Shown here piece after piece: positions 15,784 to 28,111 of a DNA stretch of 64,000 nucleotides. How positions within the stretch are numbered: position 1 is the first letter of the stretch; each line of letters begins with the position of its first letter. Source of the stretch: JACVRW01 sp963739095 (GTDB lineage: Bacteria; Actinomycetota; Thermoleophilia; Solirubrobacterales; Thermoleophilaceae); NCBI GenBank assembly GCA_963739095.1, contig CAVTZF010000030.1, positions 208,975-272,974 on the forward strand, given 5' to 3'. The notes under the pieces are model-generated. The model ran no database searches and was not told the DNA's origin. It saw only the letters and a program-made list of their open reading frames with translations. Both the position numbers and the translations under genes were made by a program.

Positions 15784-16814
15784 GCAAGCTCCTCGAGACG
15801 GCCACTGCTCCGGCGCTCTCGTCGAGCATGCAAGCCGGCTACGAGAAGAGGCTGATGATCACCGCCGGCCGGGCCAGCCTCGAGCTCGGCGGCAAGATCG
15901 CCGAGAAGCTGGGCGTCGCGCTGACCGACGCCGGGCCCAAGACATTCGCCGATGGCGAGGTGTACTGCCGCTACGCCGAGTCGATCCGCGGGGCCGACCT
16001 CTTCATCGTGCAGTCGATCTGCGGTTCCGAGCGCGAGGGTCTCACGGTCAACGACGCGCTCTGGGAGCTCCTCCTCATGATTGACGCGGCCAAGCACGCC
16101 TCGGCCCACCGGATCGTCGCCGTCGCGCCCTGGTACGGCTACTCGCGCCAGGACAAGAAGTCTGCTCCGCGCGAACCCATCTCCGCGCGGCTCGTCGCGA
16201 ACGTGCTCGAGACCGCCGGCATCGACCGGCTGGTGACCATGGACCTGCACGCGGGGCAGATCCAGGGCTTCTTCTCGAAGCCCGTCGACCACATGACCGC
16301 GATGCCGATCCTGACCCAGTTCGTGATCGACCGGCTCGGCGGGCAGGACCTCGTCATCATCGCCCCCGACGCCGGGCGCGTGAAGCTCGTCCGCAAGTTC
16401 GCCCAGAAGGTCGGCGCGCCCTACGCGCTGATGGAGAAGGAGCGCCCGGCCCAGCAGGTCGCCGAGATCGGCTACGTGATCGGCGACGTCAAGGGCAAGA
16501 CCGCCGTCATCGTCGACGACATCATCGGGACCGGCAGCACGCTCAGCGCCGCGGCCCAGACGGTGCTCGACGAGGGCGCGGAGCGCGTATTCGCGGTCGC
16601 CACGCACGGGCTCTTCTCCGGTCGGGCCTACGAGATCCTCGAGAGCGGCCCGCTGTCCGGGATCGTCGTGACAGACACCGTGCCGCTGCCCGAGGGCGCC
16701 CCCGAGCTGGTCACGCAGCTGAGCTGCGCGGACATCCTCGAGGACTCCATCCGCCGCATCTTCGTCGACGACTCGGTCTCCGAGATCTTCGCCGGCGAGA
16801 ACCAGCTCTTCTGA
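15780..16814 (+). CDS. prs: Ribose-phosphate pyrophosphokinase (PRPP synthetase)
   Basis: Converts ribose-5-phosphate and ATP to PRPP for nucleotide, His and Trp synthesis. 344 residues, about 25 longer than usual because of the N-terminal leader before KRLMITAGRASLELG. Motifs: FADGEVYCRYAESIRGADLF, the flexible loop YGYSRQDKKSAPREPISARL and the PRPP loop VIVDDIIGTGSTL. A good Shine-Dalgarno (GGAGGA) inside the end of glmU supports the ATG at 15780. The glmU-prs pair is standard in Actinobacteria. Confidence 0.96.
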   Translation: MSKLLETATAPALSSSMQAGYEKRLMITAGRASLELGGKIAEKLGVALTDAGPKTFADGEVYCRYAESIRGADLFIVQSICGSEREGLTVNDALWELLLMIDAAKHASAHRIVAVAPWYGYSRQDKKSAPREPISARLVANVLETAGIDRLVTMDLHAGQIQGFFSKPVDHMTAMPILTQFVIDRLGGQDLVIIAPDAGRVKLVRKFAQKVGAPYALMEKERPAQQVAEIGYVIGDVKGKTAVIVDDIIGTGSTLSAAAQTVLDEGAERVFAVATHGLFSGRAYEILESGPLSGIVVTDTVPLPEGAPELVTQLSCADILEDSIRRIFVDDSVSEIFAGENQLF

Positions 16815-16821
16815 GCCGCCC

Positions 16822-17274
16822 GTGTACGAGCTCTATCTGGCCGTCCACATCCTCTGCGCCGTGCTCTGGGTGGGCGGCGGCGTGTCGGTCCACATCCTCG
16901 GGCGCTGGACGGCGAGGGCGGGCGATCCCGAGCGGATGGTCGAGTTCACGCGCGACGCGACGAAGCTCGGCAACGTCTTCTACGCACCGCTCGCGATCAT
17001 CCTGATCGTCGCCGGCGTCCTGCTCGTCGAGGAGGTCGGCTACGAGTACAGCGATCTCTGGATCACGCTCGGCTTCGTTGGCTGGCTGTTCAGCCTCGTC
17101 GTGGGGCTCGGCTTCTACCCGCAGCAGGGCCGCAAGATCGAGGCGGCCATCAGCGCCGATGGCGCGACGTCGGAGGTGGCGCAGGCGGGCATCAGGCGGA
17201 TCCTGATGGTCAACTCGATCGAGGTGCTGGTGCTCGTGCTCGTGGTGATCGACATGGCGGTCAAGCCGGGCTGA
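16822..17274 (+). CDS. DUF2269-like integral membrane protein
   Basis: 150 residues with about four transmembrane helices (near 5-25, 50-68, 80-100 and 128-147). HILCAVLWVGGGVSVHI at the N-terminus resembles DUF2269 and related small membrane proteins in which His residues may bind haem or metal; the function is not known. It starts with GTG 7 bases after prs and is probably the last gene of the glmU-prs transcript. Confidence 0.7.
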   Translation: MYELYLAVHILCAVLWVGGGVSVHILGRWTARAGDPERMVEFTRDATKLGNVFYAPLAIILIVAGVLLVEEVGYEYSDLWITLGFVGWLFSLVVGLGFYPQQGRKIEAAISADGATSEVAQAGIRRILMVNSIEVLVLVLVVIDMAVKPG

Positions 17275-17282
17275 GCCGGGGG

Positions 17283-18719
17283 TCAGGGCTCGGACGCCGG
17301 GCCCGTCGCCCAGCGCGTCGCCGCCGAACGGCCCAGGCGCGCGCGCACCCAGGCCTGCTCACGCGCGCCGAGCTCGGTCGCGGGCGGCTCGCCGAACCAC
17401 CACTCACGCCCGATCCGGTGCCAGTTGCGCGTCGCGTTCAGCTGGCCGAGCACGGCGAGCACGCCGGACTCCATTCGCCTGCCCATCAGCTCGTTGGCGG
17501 GCAGGTTCTCGCGGCGCATGAGCCTGTAGAACGAGGAGCGCGGGTCCGAGACCGCGGCGATCGCCTCCATCACGCGAGCGGAGTCGATCGTGACCTCGCG
17601 GTCCTCCATGTACCAGCCGCCGATGGCGCGCACGTGCTCCATCAGGAGCTCGGCGTCGACCTTGCGCGGCTGGTTCAGGAAGCCGAGGTCGTGAAGCGCG
17701 ACGCGAAGCTCCTCCGGGTCGTCCTCGAACACCGCCTTGAGCGCGGCGATCTCGAGCTCGATCTGGTCGCTGTCGAGCTGCTTGGTCATGCCGAAGTCGA
17801 GGAACGCGACGCGCCCGTCGGGCAGCAGCAGGTAGTTGCCGGGGTGGGCGTCGGCGTTGAAGTGCTGCAGGTGATAGATCGAGCCGAAGCAGAAGCGGAA
17901 GACGATCTCGCCGAAGCGGTCGCGATCCTCCTGGGGCAGCGCGCGGACCTCCTCGAAGCCGGCGCCGTCGACCCACTCGCTGACGAGGATCCGCTCCGTG
18001 GACAGCCGCGTCACGACGTCGGGCACGAAGATGAACGGGTGGCCGCGGTAGCCCCGCGCGAAGGCGCGCTGCGACTGCGCCTCGAGCTCATAGTCGAGCT
18101 CCTCCATGACGCGTTCCTTCAGCTCCGCGGCGGCCGCCCCGGCGTCGAGGCCGGGGGCGAGCGCCTTGGCCATCCGCAGGATCAGCCCGGCGTTCTGCAT
18201 GTCCGAGGCGATCGCCCGGGCGACGCCCGGGTACTGCACCTTCACAGCGACGCGGCGCCCGTCCGGCAGCACGGCGCGATGCACCTGGCCGATCGAGGCG
18301 GCGGCCGCGGCGTCGTGCTCGAAGTCCTCGAACAGCTCCTCGACGGGCTCGGCCCACTCCTCGTCCATAACGCCGCGCACCTTCTCCCACGGCATCGGCG
18401 GCGCCGTCGAGCGCAGCGATGCGAGCTGCTCCTGATACAGCTCGCGGTACTCCGGCGGCAGGAACTCGGTATCGATGAACGAGGCGAGCTGGCCGACCTT
18501 CATCGCCGCGCCCTTCATGCGCCCGAGCGTCTCGACCATGCGCTCGGCCGCCTCGAGATGGCGCTGTTCGAGCGCCTCGGAGGCCTGCTCGGGAGAGCGG
18601 GCGAGGTTGGCGGCGCGCGTCCCCGCGTAGCGGGCGCCCTGGGAGCCGACGACCGATCCCACCTGGGCCGTACGGCGTATCCGGCCGGTGGGGATCGAGC
18701 TGTCCTCGCGGCGCGCCAC
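17283..18719 (-). CDS. ABC1/AarF/UbiB-family atypical kinase
   Basis: 478 residues. Family signatures are all present: KxGQ motif in MKVGQLASF, the Ala-rich loop AAAASIGQVHRA that replaces the P-loop, VKVQYPGV with the ATP Lys, catalytic NADAHPGNYLL and the metal-binding FLDFGM. UbiB proteins are atypical kinase/ATPases tied to prenyl-lipid (quinone) metabolism; the substrate here is unknown. The GTG at 18719 was chosen over an upstream in-frame start at 18764 because TACTCT lies 6 nt before it (leaderless). Convergent with the DUF2269 gene. Confidence 0.9.
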   Translation of the reverse strand: MARREDSSIPTGRIRRTAQVGSVVGSQGARYAGTRAANLARSPEQASEALEQRHLEAAERMVETLGRMKGAAMKVGQLASFIDTEFLPPEYRELYQEQLASLRSTAPPMPWEKVRGVMDEEWAEPVEELFEDFEHDAAAAASIGQVHRAVLPDGRRVAVKVQYPGVARAIASDMQNAGLILRMAKALAPGLDAGAAAAELKERVMEELDYELEAQSQRAFARGYRGHPFIFVPDVVTRLSTERILVSEWVDGAGFEEVRALPQEDRDRFGEIVFRFCFGSIYHLQHFNADAHPGNYLLLPDGRVAFLDFGMTKQLDSDQIELEIAALKAVFEDDPEELRVALHDLGFLNQPRKVDAELLMEHVRAIGGWYMEDREVTIDSARVMEAIAAVSDPRSSFYRLMRRENLPANELMGRRMESGVLAVLGQLNATRNWHRIGREWWFGEPPATELGAREQAWVRARLGRSAATRWATGPASEP

Positions 18720-18784
18720 TCCGCCAGAGTACGCACGCCGGCAGCGGACCGGCCGCAGGGGCATCGCTACACTGGCGGGCCGTC

Positions 18785-19489
18785 ATGGCGACTTCACAGC
18801 GACCCACACTCACCGCCGACGAGCGCTCAGAGCGAGGCTCTCGCGCGACTCGCCGCCTGCGCCGCGACGGCCTCGTTCCGGGTGTCGTCTACGGCGGCAG
18901 CGACGGCGACAGCACCTCGTTCAAGGTGGATTCGCGGGCGCTGCGCCAGGTGCTCGTCGACGGGTCGGCGCTGATCGACCTCGAGGTCGCCGGACGCACG
19001 GTGCCCGTGATCGTCAAGGACCAGCAGCTCCACCCGGTGCGCGGCGAGGTCATGCACATCGACCTGCTCGAGGTCCGGCTCGACGAGACGATCCAGACCA
19101 CCGTCGCCGTCCACATCGAGAACATCGAGGAGGCGCCCGGCATCAAGGAGGGTGGCGTGCTCGAACAGGTCACCCACCAGCTCAACATCGAGGCGCTGCC
19201 CACGGCCATCCCCGAGTACGTCCCGGTCGACGCGTCCGGCATGGAGATCGCCGCGACCATGACCCTCTCCGAGGTGGCCGTGCCCGAGGGCGTGACCTTC
19301 CTCGACGACCCGGACGAGACCGTCATCGCGACCGTCGTCGTCCCGACCGAGGTCGAGGAGCCGGAGATCGAGGAGGAGACCGAGCTCGTCGGCGAGGGCG
19401 TCGAGGGCGAGGAGGCCCCCGAGGGCGAGGAGGCCGCGGCCGAGGGCGAGGAGGGCGAGACGCCCTCCGAGGAGGGCGAGGAGTCCTGA
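18785..19489 (+). CDS. rplY: 50S ribosomal protein L25 (CTC/TL5 long form)
   Basis: Binds 5S rRNA in the large subunit. 234 residues: N-terminal L25 domain (RGSRATRRLRRDGLVPGVVY), C-terminal TL5-type beta domain (about 100-185), then an acidic Glu/Gly/Ala tail of about 45 residues as in many actinobacterial CTC proteins. TACACT lies 11 nt before the ATG. The end overlaps the presumed CTG start of pth. Confidence 0.95.
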   Translation: MATSQRPTLTADERSERGSRATRRLRRDGLVPGVVYGGSDGDSTSFKVDSRALRQVLVDGSALIDLEVAGRTVPVIVKDQQLHPVRGEVMHIDLLEVRLDETIQTTVAVHIENIEEAPGIKEGGVLEQVTHQLNIEALPTAIPEYVPVDASGMEIAATMTLSEVAVPEGVTFLDDPDETVIATVVVPTEVEEPEIEEETELVGEGVEGEEAPEGEEAAAEGEEGETPSEEGEES

Positions 19490-20073
19490 GCCTCTTCCGC
19501 CGCTCCTCAAGCGGCGGGGGGAAGGTCGACTGGCTCGTCGTCGGGCTGGGCAATCCGGGCGACCGCTACGCCCGCACTCGCCACAACGTCGGCTTCGAGG
19601 TGGCCGCGCTGGCCGCCGAGCGCTGGGGCCTGCCGCGCGCGAAGAAGAAGTACGGCGGCCTCTACACCGACGGCCGCACCGGCCCCGGCGGCCCGCGCGT
19701 CGGCGTGCTGCTCCCGCAGACCTACATGAACGACTCCGGCGACGCGGTCGGCCCCGCCCGCGGCGCGCTCGGCGTGGACCTCGACCACGTGATCGCGATC
19801 CACGACGAGATCGACCTGCCCTTCGGCCGCATCGAGGCCCGCCTCGGCGGCGGCCTCGCCGGCCACAACGGCCTCAAGTCGCTCAAGCGGGGCCTCGGCA
19901 GCCCCGACTTCCGCCGCATCCGCGTGGGCGTGGGCCGCCCAGACACGACCGACCCCGAGATCGTCTCGGCACACGTCCTGGGCCGCTTCTCAGAGCCGAA
20001 GGAAGAGGTGCGCGAGCTGGTGGAGCGAGCTGCGGACGAGCTGGACCGAGTGGTGGGGGCGGCGCCAGAGTAG
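19486..20073 (+). CDS. pth: Peptidyl-tRNA hydrolase, probable CTG start
   Basis: Releases tRNA from drop-off peptidyl-tRNA. About 195 residues with WLVVGLGNPGDRYARTRHNVG (catalytic Asn and His), LPQTYMNDSG, IHDEIDLPFGR and GGLAGHNGLKSL. The coding frame reaches back to the rplY stop but has no nearby ATG, GTG or TTG before WLVVGLGNPG. The only start-like codon is CTG at 19486, overlapping the rplY stop as CTGA. rplY-pth adjacency is conserved, so coupled translation from CTG is the best reading. The nearest in-frame standard starts are too far upstream, inside rplY. Confidence 0.9.
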   Translation: MSLFRRSSSGGGKVDWLVVGLGNPGDRYARTRHNVGFEVAALAAERWGLPRAKKKYGGLYTDGRTGPGGPRVGVLLPQTYMNDSGDAVGPARGALGVDLDHVIAIHDEIDLPFGRIEARLGGGLAGHNGLKSLKRGLGSPDFRRIRVGVGRPDTTDPEIVSAHVLGRFSEPKEEVRELVERAADELDRVVGAAPE

Positions 20074-20084
20074 CGATCAGGACC

Positions 20085-20131
20085 CACGTTGCCGGATTGA
20101 TAGTCCCGGAGACCACCAATCCGGCAACGTG
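20085..20131. terminator. Perfect 15-bp inverted repeat between convergent genes
   Basis: CACGTTGCCGGATTG (20085-20099) pairs perfectly with CAATCCGGCAACGTG (20117-20131) across a 17-base loop. It lies 12 bases after pth and before the end of the convergent secreted-protein gene, so a bidirectional terminator is the simplest role. It lacks a U tract and its long loop is unusual. Confidence 0.5.
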
Positions 20132-20190
20132 CCGGCACTGCGGCCCGTCCTGCCCTCATTGCTGTCTTTCGGACCGCCGCGCCCGACGAC

Positions 20191-21129
20191 TCAGCGCCAC
20201 CAACTCGTCCGCTGCCGCGCCCCCTCGCGCGTGAGGGCGATGTGCAGCCAGCGCCGCCGGCGGTCGCCGCTGCGGATCGGGCGCAGACCGGCGCGCCAGC
20301 GCGACGAGGTCCATACGCGGCCGTTCCAGGCGATCTCCTGCACGCCGAGCCGGCGCGCCCGAGCGTGGCGGTTGCCGCGCCGGTCGTCGGCCAGCAGCCA
20401 GGCCACGATGCCGTTGCCGATCGCGAGGTCGTGGGGGGAACGAGCGTTGAGGCGCCAGTCGAGCGCGCGACCCTCGCCGTGCACGTCGACCACGCCGGGG
20501 CGCGCCTCGACGCACGCGTAGCCGAGCCGCATGGAGCCGCTGCGCCAGCGCGCCGCGATCAGGCGCCCCAGGGCGACCGTCCCGGGCAGCGCGGCCCCCG
20601 TGCAGCTGCCGGGGTACGCGCCGGGCCGGTCGTAGTCGAAGCGCTCGATCGGCCGGCCCACCGGGGCGCGCAGCCCACGGCGGCCTGAGGCACCCGACAC
20701 GCCGCGGCAGAGCGAGTGCGTCCAGCGGGTGCAGGCGCGCATCGAGGACACGCCGTCGGGGACGGCGATCGTCAGATCGTGCTGGCGGGCACAGCGCAGC
20801 CCAGTGGCCGGGCGCCGGAAGCCGGCGTCGTAGAAGAAGCGCACGCACGTGCCCGGCGCCACCGCGGCCGAGGAGCGGTTGCCGTCGACGTCGTACTCGT
20901 CGCCGTCGGAGTGCTCGAACCGGCTGAAGTCGGCGCGGTCGCCGTCGCTCCCGAACGGCACCTCGATCCAGGCGCCCTCGCAGCCGCGGTCCATCCAAAG
21001 CTGCACGCGGACGTCGCGGACGCGGGCGTCGGCGGCGCACTCCGATGCCTGTGCCGAGGAGGCCGGCGCCGCCCCGAGGGCTGCGCCTGCAAGTGCGACC
21101 AGCAGTGAGATCCGCGCCATCCGTGGCAT
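20191..21129 (-). CDS. Secreted protein: crystallin-like N-terminal region and peptidase-like C-terminal domain
   Basis: About 312 residues from the ATG at 21129, preceded by TATAAA. Signal peptide (to about 27, AASSAQA). The next 90 residues are Cys-containing; LWMDRGCEGAWIEV and a later FFYDAGFR resemble the paired beta/gamma-crystallin (inhibitor I36-like) pattern. The C-terminal 120 residues (GEGRALDW, GNGIVAWLLADDR, LGVQEIAWNGRVW, WLHIALT) match the ARB_07466-type extracellular domain related to VanY/extensin hydrolases. Cell-wall or surface binding is inferred from the domains. Divergent from mfd. Confidence 0.65.
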   Translation of the reverse strand: MPRMARISLLVALAGAALGAAPASSAQASECAADARVRDVRVQLWMDRGCEGAWIEVPFGSDGDRADFSRFEHSDGDEYDVDGNRSSAAVAPGTCVRFFYDAGFRRPATGLRCARQHDLTIAVPDGVSSMRACTRWTHSLCRGVSGASGRRGLRAPVGRPIERFDYDRPGAYPGSCTGAALPGTVALGRLIAARWRSGSMRLGYACVEARPGVVDVHGEGRALDWRLNARSPHDLAIGNGIVAWLLADDRRGNRHARARRLGVQEIAWNGRVWTSSRWRAGLRPIRSGDRRRRWLHIALTREGARQRTSWWR

Positions 21130-21230
21130 CGTCGGCGGCGGCTTTATACATGCGCTCTGCAAATTCCGCCAAGCGTGCAATGAGACTTGCCGAAATGCGC
21201 CAAGAACGGCCCACGTAGAATCGAGGGGAG

Positions 21231-24605
<3,375 letters not shown>

Positions 24606-24676
24606 GCGTTCGCTACCCTTCGCCACCGCTCCGGCCTCGGAACCTCTTAAGAGAGCTTTACGAACCCGCCCTAGAC

Positions 24677-25876
24677 ATGGCTTCGATGACACACGCCCCC
24701 ATCAAGTTCACCCTCGCACTGGCCGCCATCGGCCTCTCCGCGCTCGCCTTCATCGCCTGCGGCAACGACGTCCCGTCGGGCGCCGTCGCCACTGTCGGCG
24801 ACGAGACGATCACGCAGGACGAGTTCGACAAGTGGCTCCAGACCGCCTCCCAGGGCCAGGCCCAGGGCAGCGGCGCCGCGGCCGTGCCCGATCCTCCCGA
24901 CTTCGAGAAGTGCGTCGCCGCCAAGAAGAAGCTGCCGGTCCCCAAGGGCCAGCAGCAGCCGAGCGACGCCACGCTGAAGAAGCAGTGCCAGACCGAGTAC
25001 GACACCCTCAAGACCGAGGTCATGCAGTTCCTGATCCAGGCTGAGTGGGTCACGCAGGAGGCCGAGAACCAGGACGTGAAGGTCTCCGACAAGGAGATCA
25101 AGCAGTCGTTCGAGGACCAGAAGAAGCAGGCCTTCCCGAACGACAAGCAGTATCAGCAGTTCCTCAAGACCTCCGGCATGACCGAGGAGGACATCCTCTT
25201 CCGCGTCAAGCTCGACCAGCTGCAGCAGAAGCTCACGGCGAAGATCACCCAGGACGCCAAGAAGGTCACGAACGAGGACATCAGCGAGTACTACGACAAG
25301 AACAAGAAGCGCTTCGCTCAGCCCGAGCGCCGCGACCTGCTCGTCGTGCTCACGAAGACCGAGGCCCAGGCGAACAAGGCCAAGGCCGCGCTCGAGGACG
25401 GCGACAGCTTCAAGCAGGTCGCCAAGCAGTACTCGATCGACGAGGCCTCAAAGGCGCAGGGCGGCAAGCTCCCGGCGGTCACGCAGGGCCAGCAGGAGAA
25501 GGCCTTCGACGACGCCATCTTCGGCGCCGAGAAGGGCAAGCTCGTCGGCCCGGTCAAGACGCAGTTCGGCTGGTACGTGTTCGAGGTCGACAAGGTCAAC
25601 CCGGCGTCGCAGCAGACGCTCGAGGAGTCCAAGGAGGCCATCCGGAACCTGCTCCGCTCGCAGGGCCAGCAGGAGTCCCTCGACAAGTGGATCAAGAGCT
25701 TCCGCGAGGACTACAAGGACAAGACCGACTGCGCGGACGACTTCCGGATCGCCGAGTGCAGCAACGCTCCGAAGGAGAAGACGAACACCGGGCCGGCTTC
25801 CGGGGGCAACCCCGGCGGCGCGCAGCCCGCCCCGCAGCCCGCCCCGGAGCCCGCCCCGCAGACGCCCCAGCAGTAG
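24677..25876 (+). CDS. SurA/PrsA-like peptidyl-prolyl isomerase, probable lipoprotein
   Basis: Extracytoplasmic foldase. 399 residues. The hydrophobic leader ends in FIAC, a near-lipobox with Cys28 as the lipidation site. A SurA_N-type helical region (about 35-195) precedes a parvulin-type rotamase domain (about 210-315: GDSFKQVAKQYSIDE, GGKLPAV, KLVGPVKTQFGWYVFEV). The tail is Pro/Gln/Ala-rich. It sits between mfd and mazG, where mycobacteria have a lipoprotein gene. A short CTCTTAAGAG palindrome lies upstream. Confidence 0.88.
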   Translation: MASMTHAPIKFTLALAAIGLSALAFIACGNDVPSGAVATVGDETITQDEFDKWLQTASQGQAQGSGAAAVPDPPDFEKCVAAKKKLPVPKGQQQPSDATLKKQCQTEYDTLKTEVMQFLIQAEWVTQEAENQDVKVSDKEIKQSFEDQKKQAFPNDKQYQQFLKTSGMTEEDILFRVKLDQLQQKLTAKITQDAKKVTNEDISEYYDKNKKRFAQPERRDLLVVLTKTEAQANKAKAALEDGDSFKQVAKQYSIDEASKAQGGKLPAVTQGQQEKAFDDAIFGAEKGKLVGPVKTQFGWYVFEVDKVNPASQQTLEESKEAIRNLLRSQGQQESLDKWIKSFREDYKDKTDCADDFRIAECSNAPKEKTNTGPASGGNPGGAQPAPQPAPEPAPQTPQQ

Positions 25877-26490
25877 TGGCGGATCCGCCCGGCCGGCTGC
25901 TCGAGGCCATCCGGGAGCTCGACGAGATCACACGCCGGCTGCGGCGTGAGTGCCCCTGGGACCGTGAGCAGGACGAGCGCTCGATCGTCCCGCACACGGT
26001 CGAGGAGGCGTACGAGCTGGCGGACGCCGCCCATTCGGGCGACGACGCGAAGATGCTCGACGAGCTGGGTGATGTGCTCTTCCAGGTGCTGTTCCTGTCC
26101 CTGCTCCTCGAGGAGCGGGGGCAGGGCTCGCTCGCCGAGGTGGCGGACCACTGCCGCGCGAAGCTGATCCGCCGCCACCCGCACGTCTTCGGAGACGTTG
26201 CGGCCGAGTCCGCCGGCGAGGTCATCCGCAACTGGAACCAGATCAAGCGCGAGGACGAGCGCGGCGGCGAGATCTTCGGCGAGATCCCCGAGACGCTCCC
26301 TTCGACGCTCTACGCGAAGAAGATCCTGAAGCGGGCAGAGGCCGCCGGCGAGCGCCCCGACGGCCCGGCCGCCGACACCGGCGAGCGCCTCCTGGCCGCC
26401 GTGCAGGAAGCTGTCGAGGCAGGCGTGGATCCGGAGCTCGCGCTGCGCCGGGCCGCGGACAGGTTCAGAGAACAGGTGGAGAAGGCTTGA
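25876..26490 (+). CDS. mazG: Nucleoside triphosphate pyrophosphohydrolase MazG
   Basis: Hydrolyses NTPs to NMPs, clearing non-canonical nucleotides. 204 residues. Metal-binding helices are seen in HTVEEAYELADA and LDELGDVLFQVLF, with RECPWDREQ and RRHPHVFGDV as MazG signatures. Only one full MazG domain is clear, with a degenerate second. GTG overlaps the preceding stop by one base (TAGTG), and the end overlaps eno (TTGA). Confidence 0.93.
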   Translation: MADPPGRLLEAIRELDEITRRLRRECPWDREQDERSIVPHTVEEAYELADAAHSGDDAKMLDELGDVLFQVLFLSLLLEERGQGSLAEVADHCRAKLIRRHPHVFGDVAAESAGEVIRNWNQIKREDERGGEIFGEIPETLPSTLYAKKILKRAEAAGERPDGPAADTGERLLAAVQEAVEAGVDPELALRRAADRFREQVEKA

Positions 26491-27761
26491 GCGAGATCGA
26501 GAGAGTGCATGGGCGGCAGATCCTGGACAGCCGCGGCAACCCGACCGTCGAGGTGGACGTGCTGCTGAGGTCGGGCGCGGCCGGCCGCGCGGCGGTGCCG
26601 TCCGGGGCGTCCACTGGCGAGTTCGAGGCCGTCGAGCTGCGCGACGGCGGCGAGGCTTGGGGCGGCAAGGGCGTCACGACCGCCGTGGCGAACGTCAATG
26701 GCGAGCTGGCCGAGGCCGTCAAGGGCATCGACCCGGCCGACCAGGCGGGACTCGACCGGACCATGATCGAGCTCGACGGCACGCCCAACAAGGGCCGGCT
26801 CGGCGCAAACGCGATCCTCGGCATCTCGCTGGCCGGCGCCAAGGCTGCGGCCGCGGAGGCCGGACAGCCGCTGTGGCGCTACCTGGGCGGCGAGGCCGCC
26901 CACGTGCTGCCCGTGCCGATGATGAACGTGGTGAATGGCGGCGCGCACGCCGACAACAAGGTCGACTTCCAGGAGTTCATGGTCGTGCCGGTCGGCGCCG
27001 GCAGCTACTCGGAGGCGCTGCGCATGGGCGTGGAGGTCTTCCACGCCCTCAAGGGGACGCTGCACGACCGCGGGCTGTCCACCGCCGTCGGCGACGAGGG
27101 CGGCTTCGCCCCCGACCTCGACTCGAACGAGGCCGCGCTCGAGGCGCTCATGCAGGGCATCGAGGCGGCCGGCTACAGGCCGGGGGAGGACCTCGCGATT
27201 GCGCTCGACCCGGCCACCAGCGAGCTGTTCGAGAACGGCTCCTACGTGCTCGAGCACGAGGGCCGCACACTCTCCTCCTCTGAGCTCGCGGCCTACTGGG
27301 CCGAGATGGCGGAGCGCTATCCGATCCTGTCGATCGAGGACGGCATGGACGAGGAGGACTGGGACGGCTGGCGCGAGCTGACCGAGCGGCTCGGCGAGCG
27401 CGTGCAGCTGGTCGGCGACGACCTCTTCGTGACCAACACCGAGCGCCTGCGGCGCGGCATCGAGCAGGGCGTGGCCAACTCGATCCTCGTGAAGGTCAAC
27501 CAGATCGGGACGCTCACAGAGACCCTCGACGCCGTACGGACGGCCCAGGAGGCCGGCTACACGGCGGTCATGTCGCACCGCTCCGGCGAGACGGAGGACA
27601 CGACGATCGCGGACCTCGCCGTCGCGACCGGCTGCGGCCAGATCAAGACCGGCGCGCCCTCACGCTCGGACCGGGTGGCGAAGTACAACCAGCTGCTCCG
27701 CATCGAGGAGGCGCTCGGCGCCGATGCCTCGTATCCCGGGCGCACGGTCTTTCGCAGCTAG
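26487..27761 (+). CDS. eno: Enolase
   Basis: Glycolytic interconversion of 2-phosphoglycerate and PEP. 424 residues. RQILDSRGNPTVEVDV (about 9-24), PSGASTGEFEA, the catalytic GDEGGFAPDL, SIEDGMDEEDW (metal), LVGDDLFVTN and SHRSGETEDT with the catalytic Lys in ILVKVNQIGT. TTG start overlapping the mazG stop (TTGA). The mazG-eno-ftsB order is conserved in Actinobacteria. Confidence 0.97.
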   Translation: MSEIERVHGRQILDSRGNPTVEVDVLLRSGAAGRAAVPSGASTGEFEAVELRDGGEAWGGKGVTTAVANVNGELAEAVKGIDPADQAGLDRTMIELDGTPNKGRLGANAILGISLAGAKAAAAEAGQPLWRYLGGEAAHVLPVPMMNVVNGGAHADNKVDFQEFMVVPVGAGSYSEALRMGVEVFHALKGTLHDRGLSTAVGDEGGFAPDLDSNEAALEALMQGIEAAGYRPGEDLAIALDPATSELFENGSYVLEHEGRTLSSSELAAYWAEMAERYPILSIEDGMDEEDWDGWRELTERLGERVQLVGDDLFVTNTERLRRGIEQGVANSILVKVNQIGTLTETLDAVRTAQEAGYTAVMSHRSGETEDTTIADLAVATGCGQIKTGAPSRSDRVAKYNQLLRIEEALGADASYPGRTVFRS

Positions 27762-27796
27762 CAGGAGCCGGCACACGGGCCGCGAAGCCCGTTCCG

Positions 27797-28111
27797 ATGG
27801 GACGTGCTGCCGCCGTCTTCCCGAGCCGTCGCCGCTCGGGCATCCGCTGGGATCGCCTGGGGCGGTTCGCGCTGCTCGCGACGCTCGTCTTCATCCTCCT
27901 GCTCTACATCTCGCCCGCCAAGCACTGGCTGCAGCAGTCGCGCACGGCCGGACACCAGCAGGAGGAGCTGCGCCAGCTCAGCGCCGACAACCGCGCGCTC
28001 AAGAAGCGCGTCAAGGCGCTGGGCGACCCGGGCGCGCTCGAGCGTGAGGCGCGCCGGCTCGGCATGGTGCGCCAGGGCGAGCGCTCGTACGTGATAGAGA
28101 ACCTTCCCTGA
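27797..28111 (+). CDS. FtsB/DivIC-family septum formation protein
   Basis: 104 residues: short basic N-terminus, one transmembrane helix (about 24-41), then an extracytoplasmic coiled coil (RTAGHQQEELRQLSADNRALKKRVKAL in segments, about 50-77) and the family-typical EREARRLGMVRQGERSYVI. It forms part of the FtsQLB divisome complex. A small hairpin (ACGGGC/GCCCGT) just before the ATG may lower translation. Its end overlaps the presumed CTG start of the hydrolase. Confidence 0.85.
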   Translation: MGRAAAVFPSRRRSGIRWDRLGRFALLATLVFILLLYISPAKHWLQQSRTAGHQQEELRQLSADNRALKKRVKALGDPGALEREARRLGMVRQGERSYVIENLP

